From Polytrichum commune (lineage: Eukaryota > Streptophyta > Polytrichopsida > Polytrichales > Polytrichaceae), in the NCBI GenBank assembly GCA_950295325.1, contig OX485804.1, positions 4,218,001-4,282,000 of the forward strand: DNA of 64,000 bases, given 5' to 3'. Position numbers and translations under genes: made by a program. The notes below the pieces were generated by a model. That model saw only the letters and a list, made by a program, of their open reading frames with translations. It did not search any database and was not told the DNA's origin. Shown here piece after piece: positions 34,011 through 45,706 of the stretch; within the stretch, counting starts at the first letter, position 1; each line of letters begins with the position of its first letter.

Positions 34011-35815
34011 AAACCAGAATTTAGTAAATCCACAATTATATTTCCAGTGGTGCGTTCCCACCAAATGATGAAATCGACCTCATGATGTTTGTCTCCTGTC
34101 TATCCAATATCGACCTCCCATAAAAGACCAGGTGCCCTAATAAGTTAATCTGAAGGCCAAGGCCTTGTCTGCTGCTGCTCCACAGGCCAACCAACTCCAA
34201 AGTACATAACTCCACGTGGATTCCACAACAATTCCCCCCACAAGTAGTTAATTGGCTGGCTAGGCTTGAGAAGCATTCCGAATCCATCATGTGCGTGCCA
34301 ATACGAGAATCTTTTCTGTCCTTGCATTGAAAGTTCTAAACAGTCTTCAAGGAAAACGACAAGGAAAAAGCATTGTCTGTGTTGTGCATTGTGCCATATG
34401 TGTGGTGTGTTGGAGGTCCGACCTTCAGTGGGTGACATATATAGCCTCGGTGGGCGAACATTGAGCCCCGGTGCAGCAACTTGCGCTTTAGAATTAGCAA
34501 TTTATTTTTGTTCATGTGGCTTTCACAAATTTTATTTTCTCAATGAAGTTGGTCTTGTTGCAAAGAAATTAAGAAGTTGAATCCAGAAGTGTCTCATTTG
34601 ACATACTAGTTGAGGTTTCCATAGTATTTCATGCAGGCAATAGATAAGAAGAGAAGAATAAGAAAGTGTACCATGCATGGGTCTTAGGATACAAGGATTC
34701 TCAAAAACCTTATTCAATAGAAATATTTTTATTAGAATAATTCTACCTTATTCTACCTTACGATTACAATAAATATTTTTATAATTATAACACTTTCATG
34801 CATTATTGTAAACTTATTATGAGTCATCAGAGTTTTCTTTTACCTGCAATGAGCAGTGCTTGTTATACATGTGTTTTTGCCTTGGGCATCAGGCCCTAAT
34901 CAAAACATAAATCTTCTTGGTAAGGTATATTGCCATGATTATGTTAAGGTACCCTCTTTCCATGCTCTAGGGAACAATTTCAAACACAAGGTCCTAGGGT
35001 TCCCAATGTTCTCAATGTAGTGAACTAATGAGGGAGGGGAGGTGTCGGAATTATGTGGAGCCCATCTTGATGAAGGAAACCTTTAGAAATTTGAGATTTA
35101 AGTAAATTTGGACGTAGGCATTGTCACAAAATAATAATGCAACATTGCATTGTCTAGCCACCATGCCAACAAATTTTCACTATGCAAATATGGCATTACC
35201 TAAATTGATAGTATGGGCTTCCCCCACGATGATAGTTATGCTTAAAATAATAGAATACCACATAGATTTTGACAAATGGATTTAGTGAAGTTGTTTCTTA
35301 TCGCCAACGCTATTGCTAAAATTGCAAGCCAACAAATTGGGAGTATGCATTTGGCACGGTGTATGGTCACAGTTTAAGATATGAGTTTTCCAGTACTAAT
35401 TGTAGATGTGAAAATATCATGGGAGAAGACACTCATCCACATTCCCGCAGAAACAAACCCATTACATGTGTCAGACATTATCTCACCACATGTTATGTAC
35501 AATCAATAGTACATATGTAGATATAAGGCCATACCAACATATTCATCATTTGCCATACAACCACATCACCATTTACTAGTATCATCAAATTTCACCATAG
35601 GATTAACATATTTTCATTTGGTATCATCAAATTTGTCCATGATTGCTATTTTATATTCCTCCATGGCCCACATGACCCTTAAAGAAACACTTGCCACTCT
35701 TCTTTCCACCACTCTATCTACATGCACACTGCTTCAACTACTCCGTTTGCAACTTCATAATTAATAGTTTGGAATTGTATTATCTAGTCGTTTTTAACAC
35801 CACCCTACCAATATG
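34011..35815. other. Intergenic
   Basis: Overlapping short frames on both strands at 34036-34717, none recognisable. The rest is AT-rich. Confidence 0.4.
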
Positions 35816-36163
35816 CTCGGGGGGGGGGGGGGGGGCAGTGTGTTAGAAAGTTAAGGATATAGGTGCGAACAATCACTATTTTATAGGGGGGTATTACTTT
35901 CAATTTTTTTTTTTCACATGCTATCATTATGTAAATTTCTACTTTGGGTTAATAGAAAACTGGCTTGCATTACTTATAATTCCAAATTCCCTATTATTCC
36001 ATACCCTATAGTACTTTAAAGATGTCCAGTGCCATTTTTGATACCCTACATTACTCTTAAGTCCAATTATAAAATTTTGCCCCCATGTTTTAAAAATACC
36101 CTATCATTTGTTCGCACGTATATTGCTACTCCAACCAATGACTACCCCCCCCCCCCCCCCGAG
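35816..36163. mobile_element. MITE family E with poly-G/poly-C ends
   Basis: The left end GCTC plus 17 G (35819-35835) and the right end 16 C (36145-36160) plus GAGC are complementary. Inward, GATATAGGTGCGAACAATCAC pairs imperfectly with ATTTGTTCGCACGTATATTG. The element is about 348 bp and non-coding. Confidence 0.65.
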
Positions 36164-38539
36164 CCAATATGTGGAAAATATTGAATCCCACTAAAGGGTG
36201 ATGCATTGGAGATAATGTTGAAAGTACATTCACTGCATTCCTATCAATGAGCTAGTACATCACCAATTGATACTCATAAGCCTAATATACATTTACAATG
36301 TTTTAAATTGTTAAAAGAACAACATTAACATGAATTATATGTATTCAACTTGGAATAGCACAACAACGATCACAAATTTCTTCACTGTGTTCATCTACTC
36401 TAATGTCAACACTACCGAGTTAGAGGGGTCCTCTATTAAATAGAAAGTTATAAGTACAATAAATGCAGTCATGTTGATGTTGTGGTATACAACTACATGA
36501 TCTTAACAATTATCCTTAAAGAATTCATGGTTTTAGATTTTTTTTTAAACTAAAATTTAAAATTTTAATTAATGTATAGAGTATAATTATGGTTGCATAT
36601 AGAAATATTGAATGTATATTATCATATGTGAGTAACACCACTAGATTTGGTATGAAATAGAACATGTCAATTGGATAATGTTCTTTCACATTATATTCTA
36701 GTGGATTTACTTGTATAAATCAATGCTCACTCAACATAACTATTGCTAGATATTTCATATGGCCTATATTTGGAAAGTCTAAAAAAAGTGCTTACAATGC
36801 AAAGTTAAAGAAGTTAGTTTTATGATAGAATAGTAATTTTGTTTTTAAAGTCATATAGGGAAGTGAGAATCAACGAAGTAGTAGATTTATTTTAAGAACC
36901 TCACAAGAATATGTTCTAGACATATGAATGGCCTTTATAGGATATGGAGGAGATTCAATTTCAGGCGGAGCTAGAAGAAAACTACTTGAAGTTCAAGATT
37001 GCATCAGCTGAGGTTAAAAAGGACGAATTATAATAGTATCTATAAAAGGGAAGTTCTACTTTCAAAAAGCGTCATTGTAGAAGTCACAATGCATTCAAAG
37101 TGAAAAGTCAAGATTCACATAGAAGATTGTAACGATTGAAATTAGCAAAAGAAGGCACATTTGGTAATCCGTTTGTGTGGAACTCTATTCCTACTTCAAA
37201 TCCTAGTGGGTTGAATGGTTGCATGATAGTATAATGGTTGCACTTTAAATTTGGACTTGTCTATCTTGCACTACCACGTTTGTGTGGACTCTATTCCTAC
37301 TTCAAAACCTTGCAACTCCATGATCAATAGATACATGTTGACATGCTGGACAAGTGGAGAAGAATTTGACTATTAGGCATGTCATGAAACTGCAACACTT
37401 TCCCTTTAAATGCTCCCAGGAACTATTCACATAAACTAATTGCTTCTTAGTACCATCTATTCAATTAGTTCATTTTCAACAGTATGCTCCAATTGTAAAT
37501 GTAGAGGTTTCATCCTCACCGTCGCCTAAGATGATGACAAAGTTCCAGAAGACGAAGACAATACTCGCTATGAGATGGATTATGTTTTGGATGCTACTGC
37601 CCGCACAACAACGTCAGTAGACGTCCAAGATTGTGTTGCCTCTGTATTCGTTCATAATTCTTTTATAATTTCCATGTCATTAACGCTCCATTTATCACAA
37701 AATGTCATCCACCAACGACCAACAGAAATGACCTTGGGTTCAGGCATTGGGCCCTTGGTCCAAGTAACTCAACTCAACATGCTTCTATCCATTCTACTGG
37801 ACTTATTAAGTTGAAACGAGCAATCTTGACTTGAATGGCGTTTGAGGTTTTGAATCAGAGCTGATTGTGAAGGTATTGAAATTAAATTGTACATATTAGG
37901 CAAGTTGTACTTTAATTACCTTCTGCGGCCTGCTTTTTGGGACAGTGAGTATATGACGAGGCCAATTTGCGAAGAGTATAAATCACTGACCTGAACCTCA
38001 CCATCCCAGTATGATGAAAATGTCTCCGTTTATTTTATTTTATTTATTTATTTGACGAAAATGTCTCTGTCTGAGGAGTAGCGTCAACGTGAAAAATATT
38101 CTAATATTTGACTTTCCAGGTGAAGTCATAAAACTGACAACATTTTCCCAGGCTCAATTATTCCACAGCCGCAGCTTGTATGGACTATTAAAACTTTTGA
38201 GTTGATCACTGTCGCTTGACACCACACCGGAATTCTTCGTGTACTGCTATTCCCAATTCAGCCACTTACTGATAACCCCAGTTATTGGCGCATGTTTGCT
38301 GAATCTCCAACCGCATTGTTAAATGAGAACAACTCATGTAATGGAAATCTCTACATGGGCACGAATGTTACCTACCAACTGACTTCGGAGCTGGAAATGA
38401 GCATGGTTTAATTTCGGTCCCAGCTTGCAGCATATCTTACCATCAGGCTTCAAGGATCTGGAGTAAAACATCTAATTTGCAGCCAGATTGGTAACAGACC
38501 AAAGCTTGCGAAAAGGAGGAAACAAATGCTGGGTGAAAT
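36164..38539. other. Intergenic; weak coding-like remnant near 37.5 kb
   Basis: The plus frame around 37575-37814 is preceded in frame by acidic codons (EDEDNTRYEMDYV) and could be an old transposon exon. No family is recognised. Confidence 0.3.
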
Positions 38540-38569
38540 CTAACCTTCCACATCACCTGTGACTGCCAT
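38540..38569 (-). pseudogene. Possible GDGG-SKW remnant
   Basis: ATG followed by AVTGDVEG and a stop. The start resembles MAVKGDGG, and the DNA GGTGATG directly followed by TGGAAG would fit a deletion of the Gly-Gly-x-Ser-Lys codons between GGTGATG and TGG. The match is short and may be chance. Confidence 0.25.
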
Positions 38570-39208
38570 GCCGAATCTGCTGGCCTTACCGCTCAAATGC
38601 TATCGCCTGGTCGAGTAGAGTTGAAATTATTTCCTGTGGAAGAAATCCAGCTGCTGAAGTTTTGCACATTGCTTGAAGAAACACTGGAAGAAGAATGCAT
38701 GCGGGATCCATTTGAAATTAGGATAGAGGTCAATGTCGCCAGACTTTTGCGTTGCAAGAAATAATTTACATTAACTTAATTACTACTGCAGCAGCGATGA
38801 TGCTTCCAAGCGCTAATTTTCTTTCAATTTCACCTCATGTTTTTCTTACCAATCCACATCGGCAAGGCGCCCCCGGACACCCTTACTTGCTGGCCACGGC
38901 CAAGGACACGAAGGCCGTGTCTGCGACAGCCATGGCCGCTGCAAAATCCTAACTTACTTCGAGGCAACTATCCTAGGTGGTGGTAATTTGTAATTAACGT
39001 GGCAACCTTCAAAAATTACAATGATCCCAAGGAATTGGAAATTGAGGAGAAGCCATCCCAGCCAGGCTCCTGGGTCATCCACCGAGCGAATTTGAGTGGG
39101 CCATGGCTGTCATCATTTTCCAAACCTCGGAGTGTGGGATGAGGGCAGGTGTTCACTGGGGATAAATTTTATTTGTTGGTGTTCACTGCGGGGTCTCCGG
39201 GGACAAAT
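38570..39208. other. Intergenic
   Basis: A short plus frame at 38752-38952 is Ala/Thr-rich and unrecognised. Confidence 0.35.
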
Positions 39209-39262
39209 CTGGAGTCTGCTTTCAGACTGTAGCAGACCCCGCAGACAGAAAGCAGACTCCAG
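39209..39262. repeat. 15-bp perfect hairpin, 24-base loop
   Basis: CTGGAGTCTGCTTTC (39209-39223) pairs with GAAAGCAGACTCCAG (39248-39262). The loop holds GCAGACCCCGCAGAC, itself a near repeat. Two copies of GGTGTTCACTG[GC]GG lie just upstream at about 39150 and 39179. Confidence 0.6.
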
Positions 39263-39586
39263 AGATTATCCATTTTGCACAGACCAATGTGGATGGCTAC
39301 AGAAGTAATTAGTGCGTTTGCATAACTCAGAGAATTAACAGGCAGCTTCCATGTTCACCACTGAGGCGGGCCCGACCACGGCTTCGACTCTGTGTCTGAC
39401 GAGGTGCTGCATCGGTTCTCAATTAGTTACGAGTTTTCAAGCACATTAAAGTCTAATGAATCATCTGAAGACGAACCTTGGCATTTTAGAGCTGGAATTG
39501 ATAATATCGCTGGGTTTATGCTCAAAAGACCCTTGTTTGTAGCATCGCCAACTTAGTTTACTTGTTACTCGACAACAAGACTAACT

Positions 39587-39895
39587 ACTACACTGTTTAT
39601 GGTATTTATTGTCATGTACACTATTTGTGAAGGGCCTAAACTAAATGCCTAAAGGTCTCAAAGTGTCATGCTTGCTAATTGTTAATATGATTCCATTTGT
39701 CAACACAAGTTTTTTTTAAGTGAAAAAATACTTACATTATGACATTTAGAGTAGCACATTGGGATACATTAAATGATAGTCTTGTAATTTAGTATGCAAG
39801 GGAAAGATATTTTTGAGCATACTAATGGCAAGTGTCATGTGTTTACATTATACTTTGCAAGAGGAATATATTCATGAGCATAATAATGGCAAGTC
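39587..39895 (-). repeat. MITE family A, truncated copy
   Basis: Starts TACACTGTTTATGGTATTTATTG and continues with CACTATTTGTGAAGGGCCTAAA and the CAAAGTGTCATGCTTGCTAATTG block in the same order as 218-660. The other half is missing. Confidence 0.65.
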
Positions 39896-40108
39896 TTAGA
39901 AATTACTGTGGTCGCGGGGTGCCACTTGCCATATTGACAAGAGCTGTGCCAACTTCATTGCGGTGGTTAATCATAGCAAGAACCATGGTGAAGCTTATTG
40001 TAGTATGGCGGGCCCAAGTCCTGACAGCCAAAATATGCTCGAATTGGAAGACATGACATTTTTGAGACACTATAGTTGAGAAAATGTCAAGCATAACACT
40101 CTGAGAGG
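39896..40108. other. Spacer between mobile elements
   Basis: Short frames on both strands, none recognisable. Confidence 0.35.
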
Positions 40109-40311
40109 CAATGTTCAATATTGAAGTCTTCAACACGTGTCAAATGCCATTTTGGCCATCAAAGAAGTTCTTTTTTTGGGCACTCCACAAAAATGTGCTT
40201 TGCAAAGTTTCCACCAATCACAGTGAAGGCCTCTCAAAAAATTGCTTGTCACAAAATACAGTGGTTGCAATTCGCAAATAAAAACATGACTAGACTCCAA
40301 TCTTGACACTC
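40109..40311 (+). mobile_element. Small non-autonomous relative of the hAT at 23.5 kb
   Basis: Starts CAATGTTCAATATTGAAGTCTTCA, shown here as the diverged form of CAGTGCTCAAAATTGAAG, and ends CTCCAATCTTGACACT, matching the other terminus imperfectly. CAAATGCCATTTTGGCC follows where the larger element has CAAATGGG. No intact 8-bp duplication is visible. Confidence 0.4.
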
Positions 40312-40914
40312 TAGCATACACTTTCCAATTCCAATAACTCTTGCAATTTCGACTCTGCACTTACACTGAATTTGTGTAGAGTTATGTAGAATTTCGTCTC
40401 AACAATCTCTATACATTTTGATATGGTACATGCTGGTGAAATATCCAACCTCTGTACATTTTTGATGCTAAAGTACAATCACAGCGTACTGCTGGAAGGA
40501 AAGGAAACTAATTTGCAGGTATGAAACAATTGATATTCGTTTCATTCTAGTGCTTCCTGCCCGCTTTCTGGAAGCGAATGGGAGACCTAATAATGTCAAC
40601 ATCTAGGTCGATCGCAACTGACTCAAACACTTTAATTTGCTGCAGTTTCTTGATGGGCCTGAGATTCAATTTAAGTTCCGACATGGCCTTGACCAACGGA
40701 TATTCTAGCTGCGGGGGATTGTGGAATTCGTCCGAATGTATCTCGCAATCAAAAGGCTGACCACTTGGATAGGTTTAAACTATCTACTAGCTGGCCATAC
40801 TGAAATCCTCGATGGAGGTTGCTGGACTGTCATGAGTCGACGACTTCTTGAAAGCTTATCAAGATAAGTCGACTCTTCTTGTTTCCTTCAACTTTGAATA
40901 ACACCGCCCCATTG
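40312..40914. other. Intergenic
   Basis: Downstream flank of the small frame at 40915-41031. A 60-codon plus frame at 40578-40760 is unrecognised. Confidence 0.35.
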
Positions 40915-41031
40915 CTAGCTTCCCATGTCAAGTTGGCACCTTGGTCGTTGAAAGCCAAAATCATCGTATCGAGTATCAGGTGGACTGCTGATTGGCGAGT
41001 TGGTTCGGCCCCCATCACCTTCTGCAGCCAT
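40915..41031 (-). CDS. Divergent relative of the GDGG-SKW family (38 aa)
   Basis: A 38-codon frame starting MAAEGDGG, the family start (compare MAPEGDGG at 52237 and MAAAGDGG at 44020), and then diverging to RTNSPISSPPDTRYDDFGFQ without the Ser-Lys-Trp core. A Pro-Pro pair is kept 10 residues after GDGG and an Arg-Pro-Arg occurs at residues 29-31, about where the second unit of layout B has its Arg-Pro-Arg. A TATA-like AATATAAA at 41271-41277 on the same strand lies about 240 bp upstream. It may be a decaying copy or a gene that has changed role. The antisense frames at 40830-41073 are shadows. Confidence 0.4.
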   Translation of the reverse strand: MAAEGDGGRTNSPISSPPDTRYDDFGFQRPRCQLDMGS

Positions 41032-41270
41032 CCTATAAAGCTCCACTATGAAAGGCTAGTCGAGACAGAGTAGTGGCCTGCAGAGACTGAACAATTGCAA
41101 CTCAAACTTACACTCAAAATTAGACGAGTTTTCGATCCAACCTAGACTCTTAAATAATCTGGCAGTGGCCGAGACTGATGTAGATTGCTCACTGGTGGCA
41201 ACCTCCAGATCTGTTTCCAGTATTGTTGACCTTGACAAGCACACCAATTCAGCAATCGAAACTCACTACA

Positions 41271-41278
41271 TTTATATT
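41271..41278 (-). promoter_or_regulatory. TATA-like box for the frame at 40915-41031
   Basis: AATATAAA on the minus strand in CGTCCAATATAAATGTAG, about 240 bp before the ATG. Confidence 0.35.
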
Positions 41279-41874
41279 GGACGAATGGGCTGGTTGGATC
41301 ATTATTTATGCAGCCCATTCACTGAGTAAGATGGGGGGGAAAAACGGGTCGGCACACGCGGGAGACTGAGAGCTGCACAAAATCCAGTTTCAAACTTGTG
41401 TCAAATTGTTAGACTACTACATAGTCATCCACTGACCCACCAACCCAAGTCGGCGACGATGCAACATTTTCACAGTCCGTTTCCAAATGTCAACTGGCTT
41501 TTAGATTTACTCAGCCATGGAGATTTCTTTGAAAGAATTTGTACATTCACGTACTAGGTTAGTCCAGCTCTGAACTTAATTGTCAAGGTCGCGATGTTGA
41601 CAACCAATTAGACTTTCATGAATTCCTTGAATCGCTATAATTCTAAGTAGTTTATGTAGAGTCGGCAGGCACAAATATCGAAGCACAAAATCCTCAATCT
41701 CGGTGGGGTAAAGACCAGACTGGTAAAAATTTCCAATGTTACCAGATTTGTGTTCCATGGTCACTGCAATTTGTCTGCGCCTCGATTTGGCGACAAAATG
41801 GATTACGGCGTACCTTCCCGTACCTGCTCATAAATCCCTCCCCTTCCTCGGAGAGATTTAATGGCAGGACGCTA
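41279..41874. other. Intergenic
   Basis: No gene recognised. Confidence 0.35.
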
Positions 41875-41975
41875 AAGCTTACTTTCCAAGTAGGCCAGTC
41901 GCCCACCAGATTCTAGTGGAATCTATATTCCCACTAGAATCTAGTGGGCTAGCGGCCTACAAGGAAACTAACTTT
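41875..41975. repeat. 101-nt foldback with 45-base arms
   Basis: The arms 41875-41919 and 41931-41975 are complementary at about 36 of 45 positions by eye, perfectly over the 12 pairs next to the 11-base loop (AATCTATATTC). The size and mismatch pattern fit a tiny MITE or a small-RNA precursor-like hairpin. The CCACTAGATTCTAGTGG region is strongly palindromic. Confidence 0.65.
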
Positions 41976-42780
41976 AAACCCACCCCAAGGAGCTCTTTCA
42001 AGGGGAGGGTCGGGCGAATTGTGAGGTAGGGCTCGCATGGGTTGAGTAGGCTAGAGCCTGCACCTCTACCCGAACCTTCATTTTTCATAAATTTGGTTAG
42101 CTCTCCCCAAGTTACTAGGTCTCATATCCCATATCGATTGCATCTCCGTTTCGAAGGAATGATAACAAATAACTATGATTGAAGTATATTTGGATTTATG
42201 CATGAACTTTGAACAATTCTAACATCCTACATGATGTATACTAGATAGCAAAACCACACAGATATGATGGTTGGCAAACATGGAGTTACAAAAAATTAAA
42301 GTTTTGGTTGTTGTGTTGTTGCTTTTGCTAATATTGTTTAATATTTTGGTCCCACAAGTGCACACCACTTATCATTTTTAGATAAGTGGGTTGCCCTGAT
42401 CTACTTAAATGTCATTCCAATATACATATATATATGGTTGCAATCCCACATGTTGGCTCCTTATCAAGAATTCAACAATTTAAACATGAATTTCTATATT
42501 TTACATGACTAACTCAAAAAAAAAAATTCATGAGTATTTGATTAGAAGTAAATAAATAAAAAATTGAACGCCATCATTAAAGTGACTTGGTGAAAAGTGT
42601 TTGTTCCAAATTACATATTAACAAATAAATAAAAATGCAATCCATTATATGAGATATGAAACGTAGTAGGTTGGGAAAAGCTAGCAGAATTTATGAAAAA
42701 TGGAGTTTTGGACAAGGATGGAGGCTCTAGCTTGCCCTTATCTCGTGATACACCTGACGCTTCTCCTTGAAAGTGAGCTA
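41976..42780. other. AT-rich intergenic DNA
   Basis: No gene or repeat partner seen. Confidence 0.4.
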
Positions 42781-43166
42781 CACTAAATAATATGGTATTT
42801 AGTCACATATGACATTAATTTTACTGCGGTAACTTTTTAGTGACACTTTCTATGAATAAGTTTACAAATACTATCATCCAACTTACTTTCAGTTCATTCA
42901 AATGCCAATTATTGAAACAAAGTTTGGTATGATTTGCATCCTAACAAATTTGGGATGAAATATTGTCATGGATGATTGAAATTTGGATGAAAAATCACTT
43001 AGTAAGTGACAATACTTGCAACATTGTAAATCTATGATGCCCAAATTTTTACAAAGGATGACAAATACTATTAGGTTAAGTTAGTGTTGGTGACACTAAA
43101 CTGCCGTTTACAATTAGTATTGAGCAAGACAATTAGAATTGGTGACACTAAATATCATATTTAGTG
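42781..43166 (+). mobile_element. MITE family F (386 bp)
   Basis: Starts CACTAAATAATATGGTATTTAG and ends ACTAAATATCATATTTAGTG, flanked by TA. The termini resemble family A, so the two may share a mover. A partial inverse copy is at 5519-5763. It ends about 570 bp upstream of the TATA-like site of the gene at 44020. Confidence 0.7.
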
Positions 43167-43741
43167 TAGTTAGGGAGAGCTCGTTAGGGGCCTCGATCGT
43201 CCTGCTATCACATGGGACATGCGTGGCCCACCCAAGCTCATCGATCGGCGACCCAGCGCCACGAGGACCACCGCGAGGCCCCGCAGGTTCAATTGCGCTG
43301 AGAATTCTCATCAATTTCCAACAAATTCTTCTCGTTCGATTTTGTTTGGGATTGCCACGTTGCGAGTCGCGAGCACCTGGGATTGTTGCCTCGAAGGGGC
43401 CTCGAAGCAGGACTGCCCCCAGCGTCTTCGCAGACAAATTTATGCTTTAATATTCTTGTGTCGTGGCGGACCTTGGCCACCAAGTAAGCAAGGCTTAGGA
43501 CATGGTCTGGGGCCCTTCCAGCTTTCCGGGTCGATTAGAACTGGACATGAGGCCATACATCAAAATTTGAATTCAACCTCAACGCACGCTCTGGGGAATT
43601 TCATGGGAACCTGACACTACGCGGGGTGTGGATCAACTGATCAAACTGAAATCAATCAAAATCCAGTCAAGTCTGTGACCCCGTGTAAAATGATCTTCCG
43701 GTATCGCTTGTCGGGCAAGGCGCACACAGGCCGCGGACGTG
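43167..43741. other. GC-richer upstream region of the gene at 44020
   Basis: Overlapping frames of 103-131 codons in several phases (43114-43614) reflect local GC richness. No domain is recognised, and the region is better read as promoter DNA. Confidence 0.35.
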
Positions 43742-43750
43742 TATATGTAA
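43742..43750 (+). promoter_or_regulatory. TATA-like box for the gene at 44020-44157
   Basis: TATATGTAA about 270 bp before the ATG. A CACATCCTCACTTGCTCATTC leader-like stretch follows. Confidence 0.35.
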
Positions 43751-44019
43751 AGGGAATTTCAGAACATTCTCCACACATCCTCACTTGCTCATTCTCTGTC
43801 AGATAGTAGCGCAGGAATAAATTCAGCAACAGATCAATTCAGAACTTCATCTGTCATTACAAGCTAACGAAACTCAAATTCTTCTGGCTTGTCACATTCC
43901 TCTCTCTTTCTCTATCTCCCTTTACCTCTCTCCAGCACTCATCAAATCTCACATCACAAATCACTCATTTACCAAGGTGTAAGTTTTAAGGGTAACTCTC
44001 GTAAATTCGATCCGACGAC

Positions 44020-44157
44020 ATGGCAGCCGCAGGTGATGGAGGTGCCTCAAAATGGAATCCGCCTGGGGGATCACGAGGTCGGGGTCCGGCTAGGCAAGAC
44101 AAGGAGTTCGGCGACGGAGGTGCTTCCAAGTGGAAGCCAAGAACGAGTCTCCAATGA
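44020..44157 (+). CDS. GDGG-SKW repeat microprotein, layout B (45 aa)
   Basis: A 45-residue protein MAAA followed by GDGGASKWNPPGG (5-17, Trp12), the linker SRGRGPARQDKEF (18-30) and the second unit GDGGASKWKPR (31-41, Trp38), with tail TSLQ. The two units differ at five synonymous codons (Gly, Asp, Ala, Ser, Lys), while the peptide GDGGASKW is identical. It is closest in layout to 8315-8452. The longer frame at 43889-44176 is out of phase and ignores this start. No signal peptide, cysteine or membrane segment. TCTCGATCGG occurs about 25 bp after the stop, as after two other members. Confidence 0.7.
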   Translation: MAAAGDGGASKWNPPGGSRGRGPARQDKEFGDGGASKWKPRTSLQ

Positions 44158-45706
44158 GAAATTAATTACGAAGTAGTCTGCTTCTCGATCGGACCATCTT
44201 CGAGCTGCTTGACGATCTAAAAATTCATTTGTCACGTAACCAGCCTTTGAGCAACCCCAGTTGGAAAAGATTTGGACACTCAGCTGAAGCTCAGCACCAG
44301 ATCATCAAGAATTTAATGATAAAAATGACCCAGAGTCAAGGAGGCGTTCACTGAAGAAATCAACATGATGGTGGAAAGACAAATGTTTCCCCCTCAGTTC
44401 ATCCTCAGACACTCTCGAATTCTCTGGAAGTGGGTTCATTTTTCATGATCCACCAAATGGGCACCAAATATACCAAGCTCGGAACACTGCAGTATCTGTC
44501 GTAAGAAAGGAGGGGCAAAGCTCATTTCAACTCCTAAAGCCTAAAGCTGCTTTGGGTAATATTGAACTGTTGAAGCGTTATAGAAATTAATGCTGTAGCC
44601 AGATTCTTTGCATGTGAGAAGAGTAAATCTCTTATTTCAAGTTTCATTCCGAATCCCGGCAGAACATCATGCTCCAATTTGCAATGTCGCTTAGGAGCTG
44701 ATTCTGGAAATGTAGGTTAGTGATCCACACGAAATGGAAACAATGTTGTTATTGAAGTCAGAAAAGCCTTCTCATTATAAGTAAATTCATTGAATATCAT
44801 GAGACAGATCATCCACATTTCCCCTATTTGTGGCTCCTTTTGCTGCTTGATGTCAGTATGAAGTGAAACAGTTGGTTCAGAAGGTCGAAATGCACGGTCC
44901 CTGCTATATATCTCAGGAATCCATAAATTCGACTACTTCAACAAATTTGATGTTCTTTTCTTCTTGAGATGAGTGAACAAATCTGTCATTCTCATCTTCT
45001 CAAGACTCCTGAAATTTGGGCTTCTATAGTAGTGATCAAGTGCGTGAAGCAACACCCTTACAAGGAAACGTTCGTGCTATGACATTGCGAATTGTTCAAT
45101 TGATGAATAATTAATGTTGACACTGCTTATACGACCAGTGTTAAGTCACGTCTACAGAAGTATCTATATGCAATGATGGTTAAGAAGTGATGTGAGGAAC
45201 ATCAACTGATTCATTGAATCGGCCAGACACCAAAACCAATACAGGTGTAATGGAGGCCCGAAATCATTAACTTTACTTCCGACGAGCTCAGTGATTCATA
45301 AGTACATTGGAAGTCATGCAATGTGCATGACGGTCTTCTACTACTAATTTACTGATGCTCGATTGATTCCAGTCATTCAAGACTCAAGAGCGGAATTGGG
45401 CATCCGTCCACCTTGTACACCTAATTTCTGCCGGATCGATCCTGATAATCGCGCAATCCACCCACTAGTTGAATTGAAGCTGCACTGGTTGAATAACAAG
45501 AGATGTTTATCTGATTGATCGTATAAACTATCTCTGGTTCCGGTGAACAAGAATATTCCTCAACAAACCCATGAACCAGCACTGCGTTGGAAATTCAATT
45601 TGTTGCAGCTTTCTGTTGCAAAGTTTGAGATTTGCACAGGTTAGGTTGGAGGGAAATTTGCATCCCCAATGTTGCTGGCGATATTCTGAATAATTTTGAA
45701 GGTTGA
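44158..45706. other. Intergenic between convergent small genes
   Basis: The genes at 44020 (+) and 45707 (-) face each other across 1.55 kb. No other feature recognised. Confidence 0.4.

Noticed and set aside
38695-38725. Minus-strand FKWIPHA, similar to SKWNPP
   Set aside because: No GDGG before it and it lies on the wrong side of the possible remnant start. Probably chance.
43114-43614. Overlapping frames of 103-131 codons in three phases
   Set aside because: Simultaneous open frames in a short GC-rich block suggest composition, and no domain is seen.
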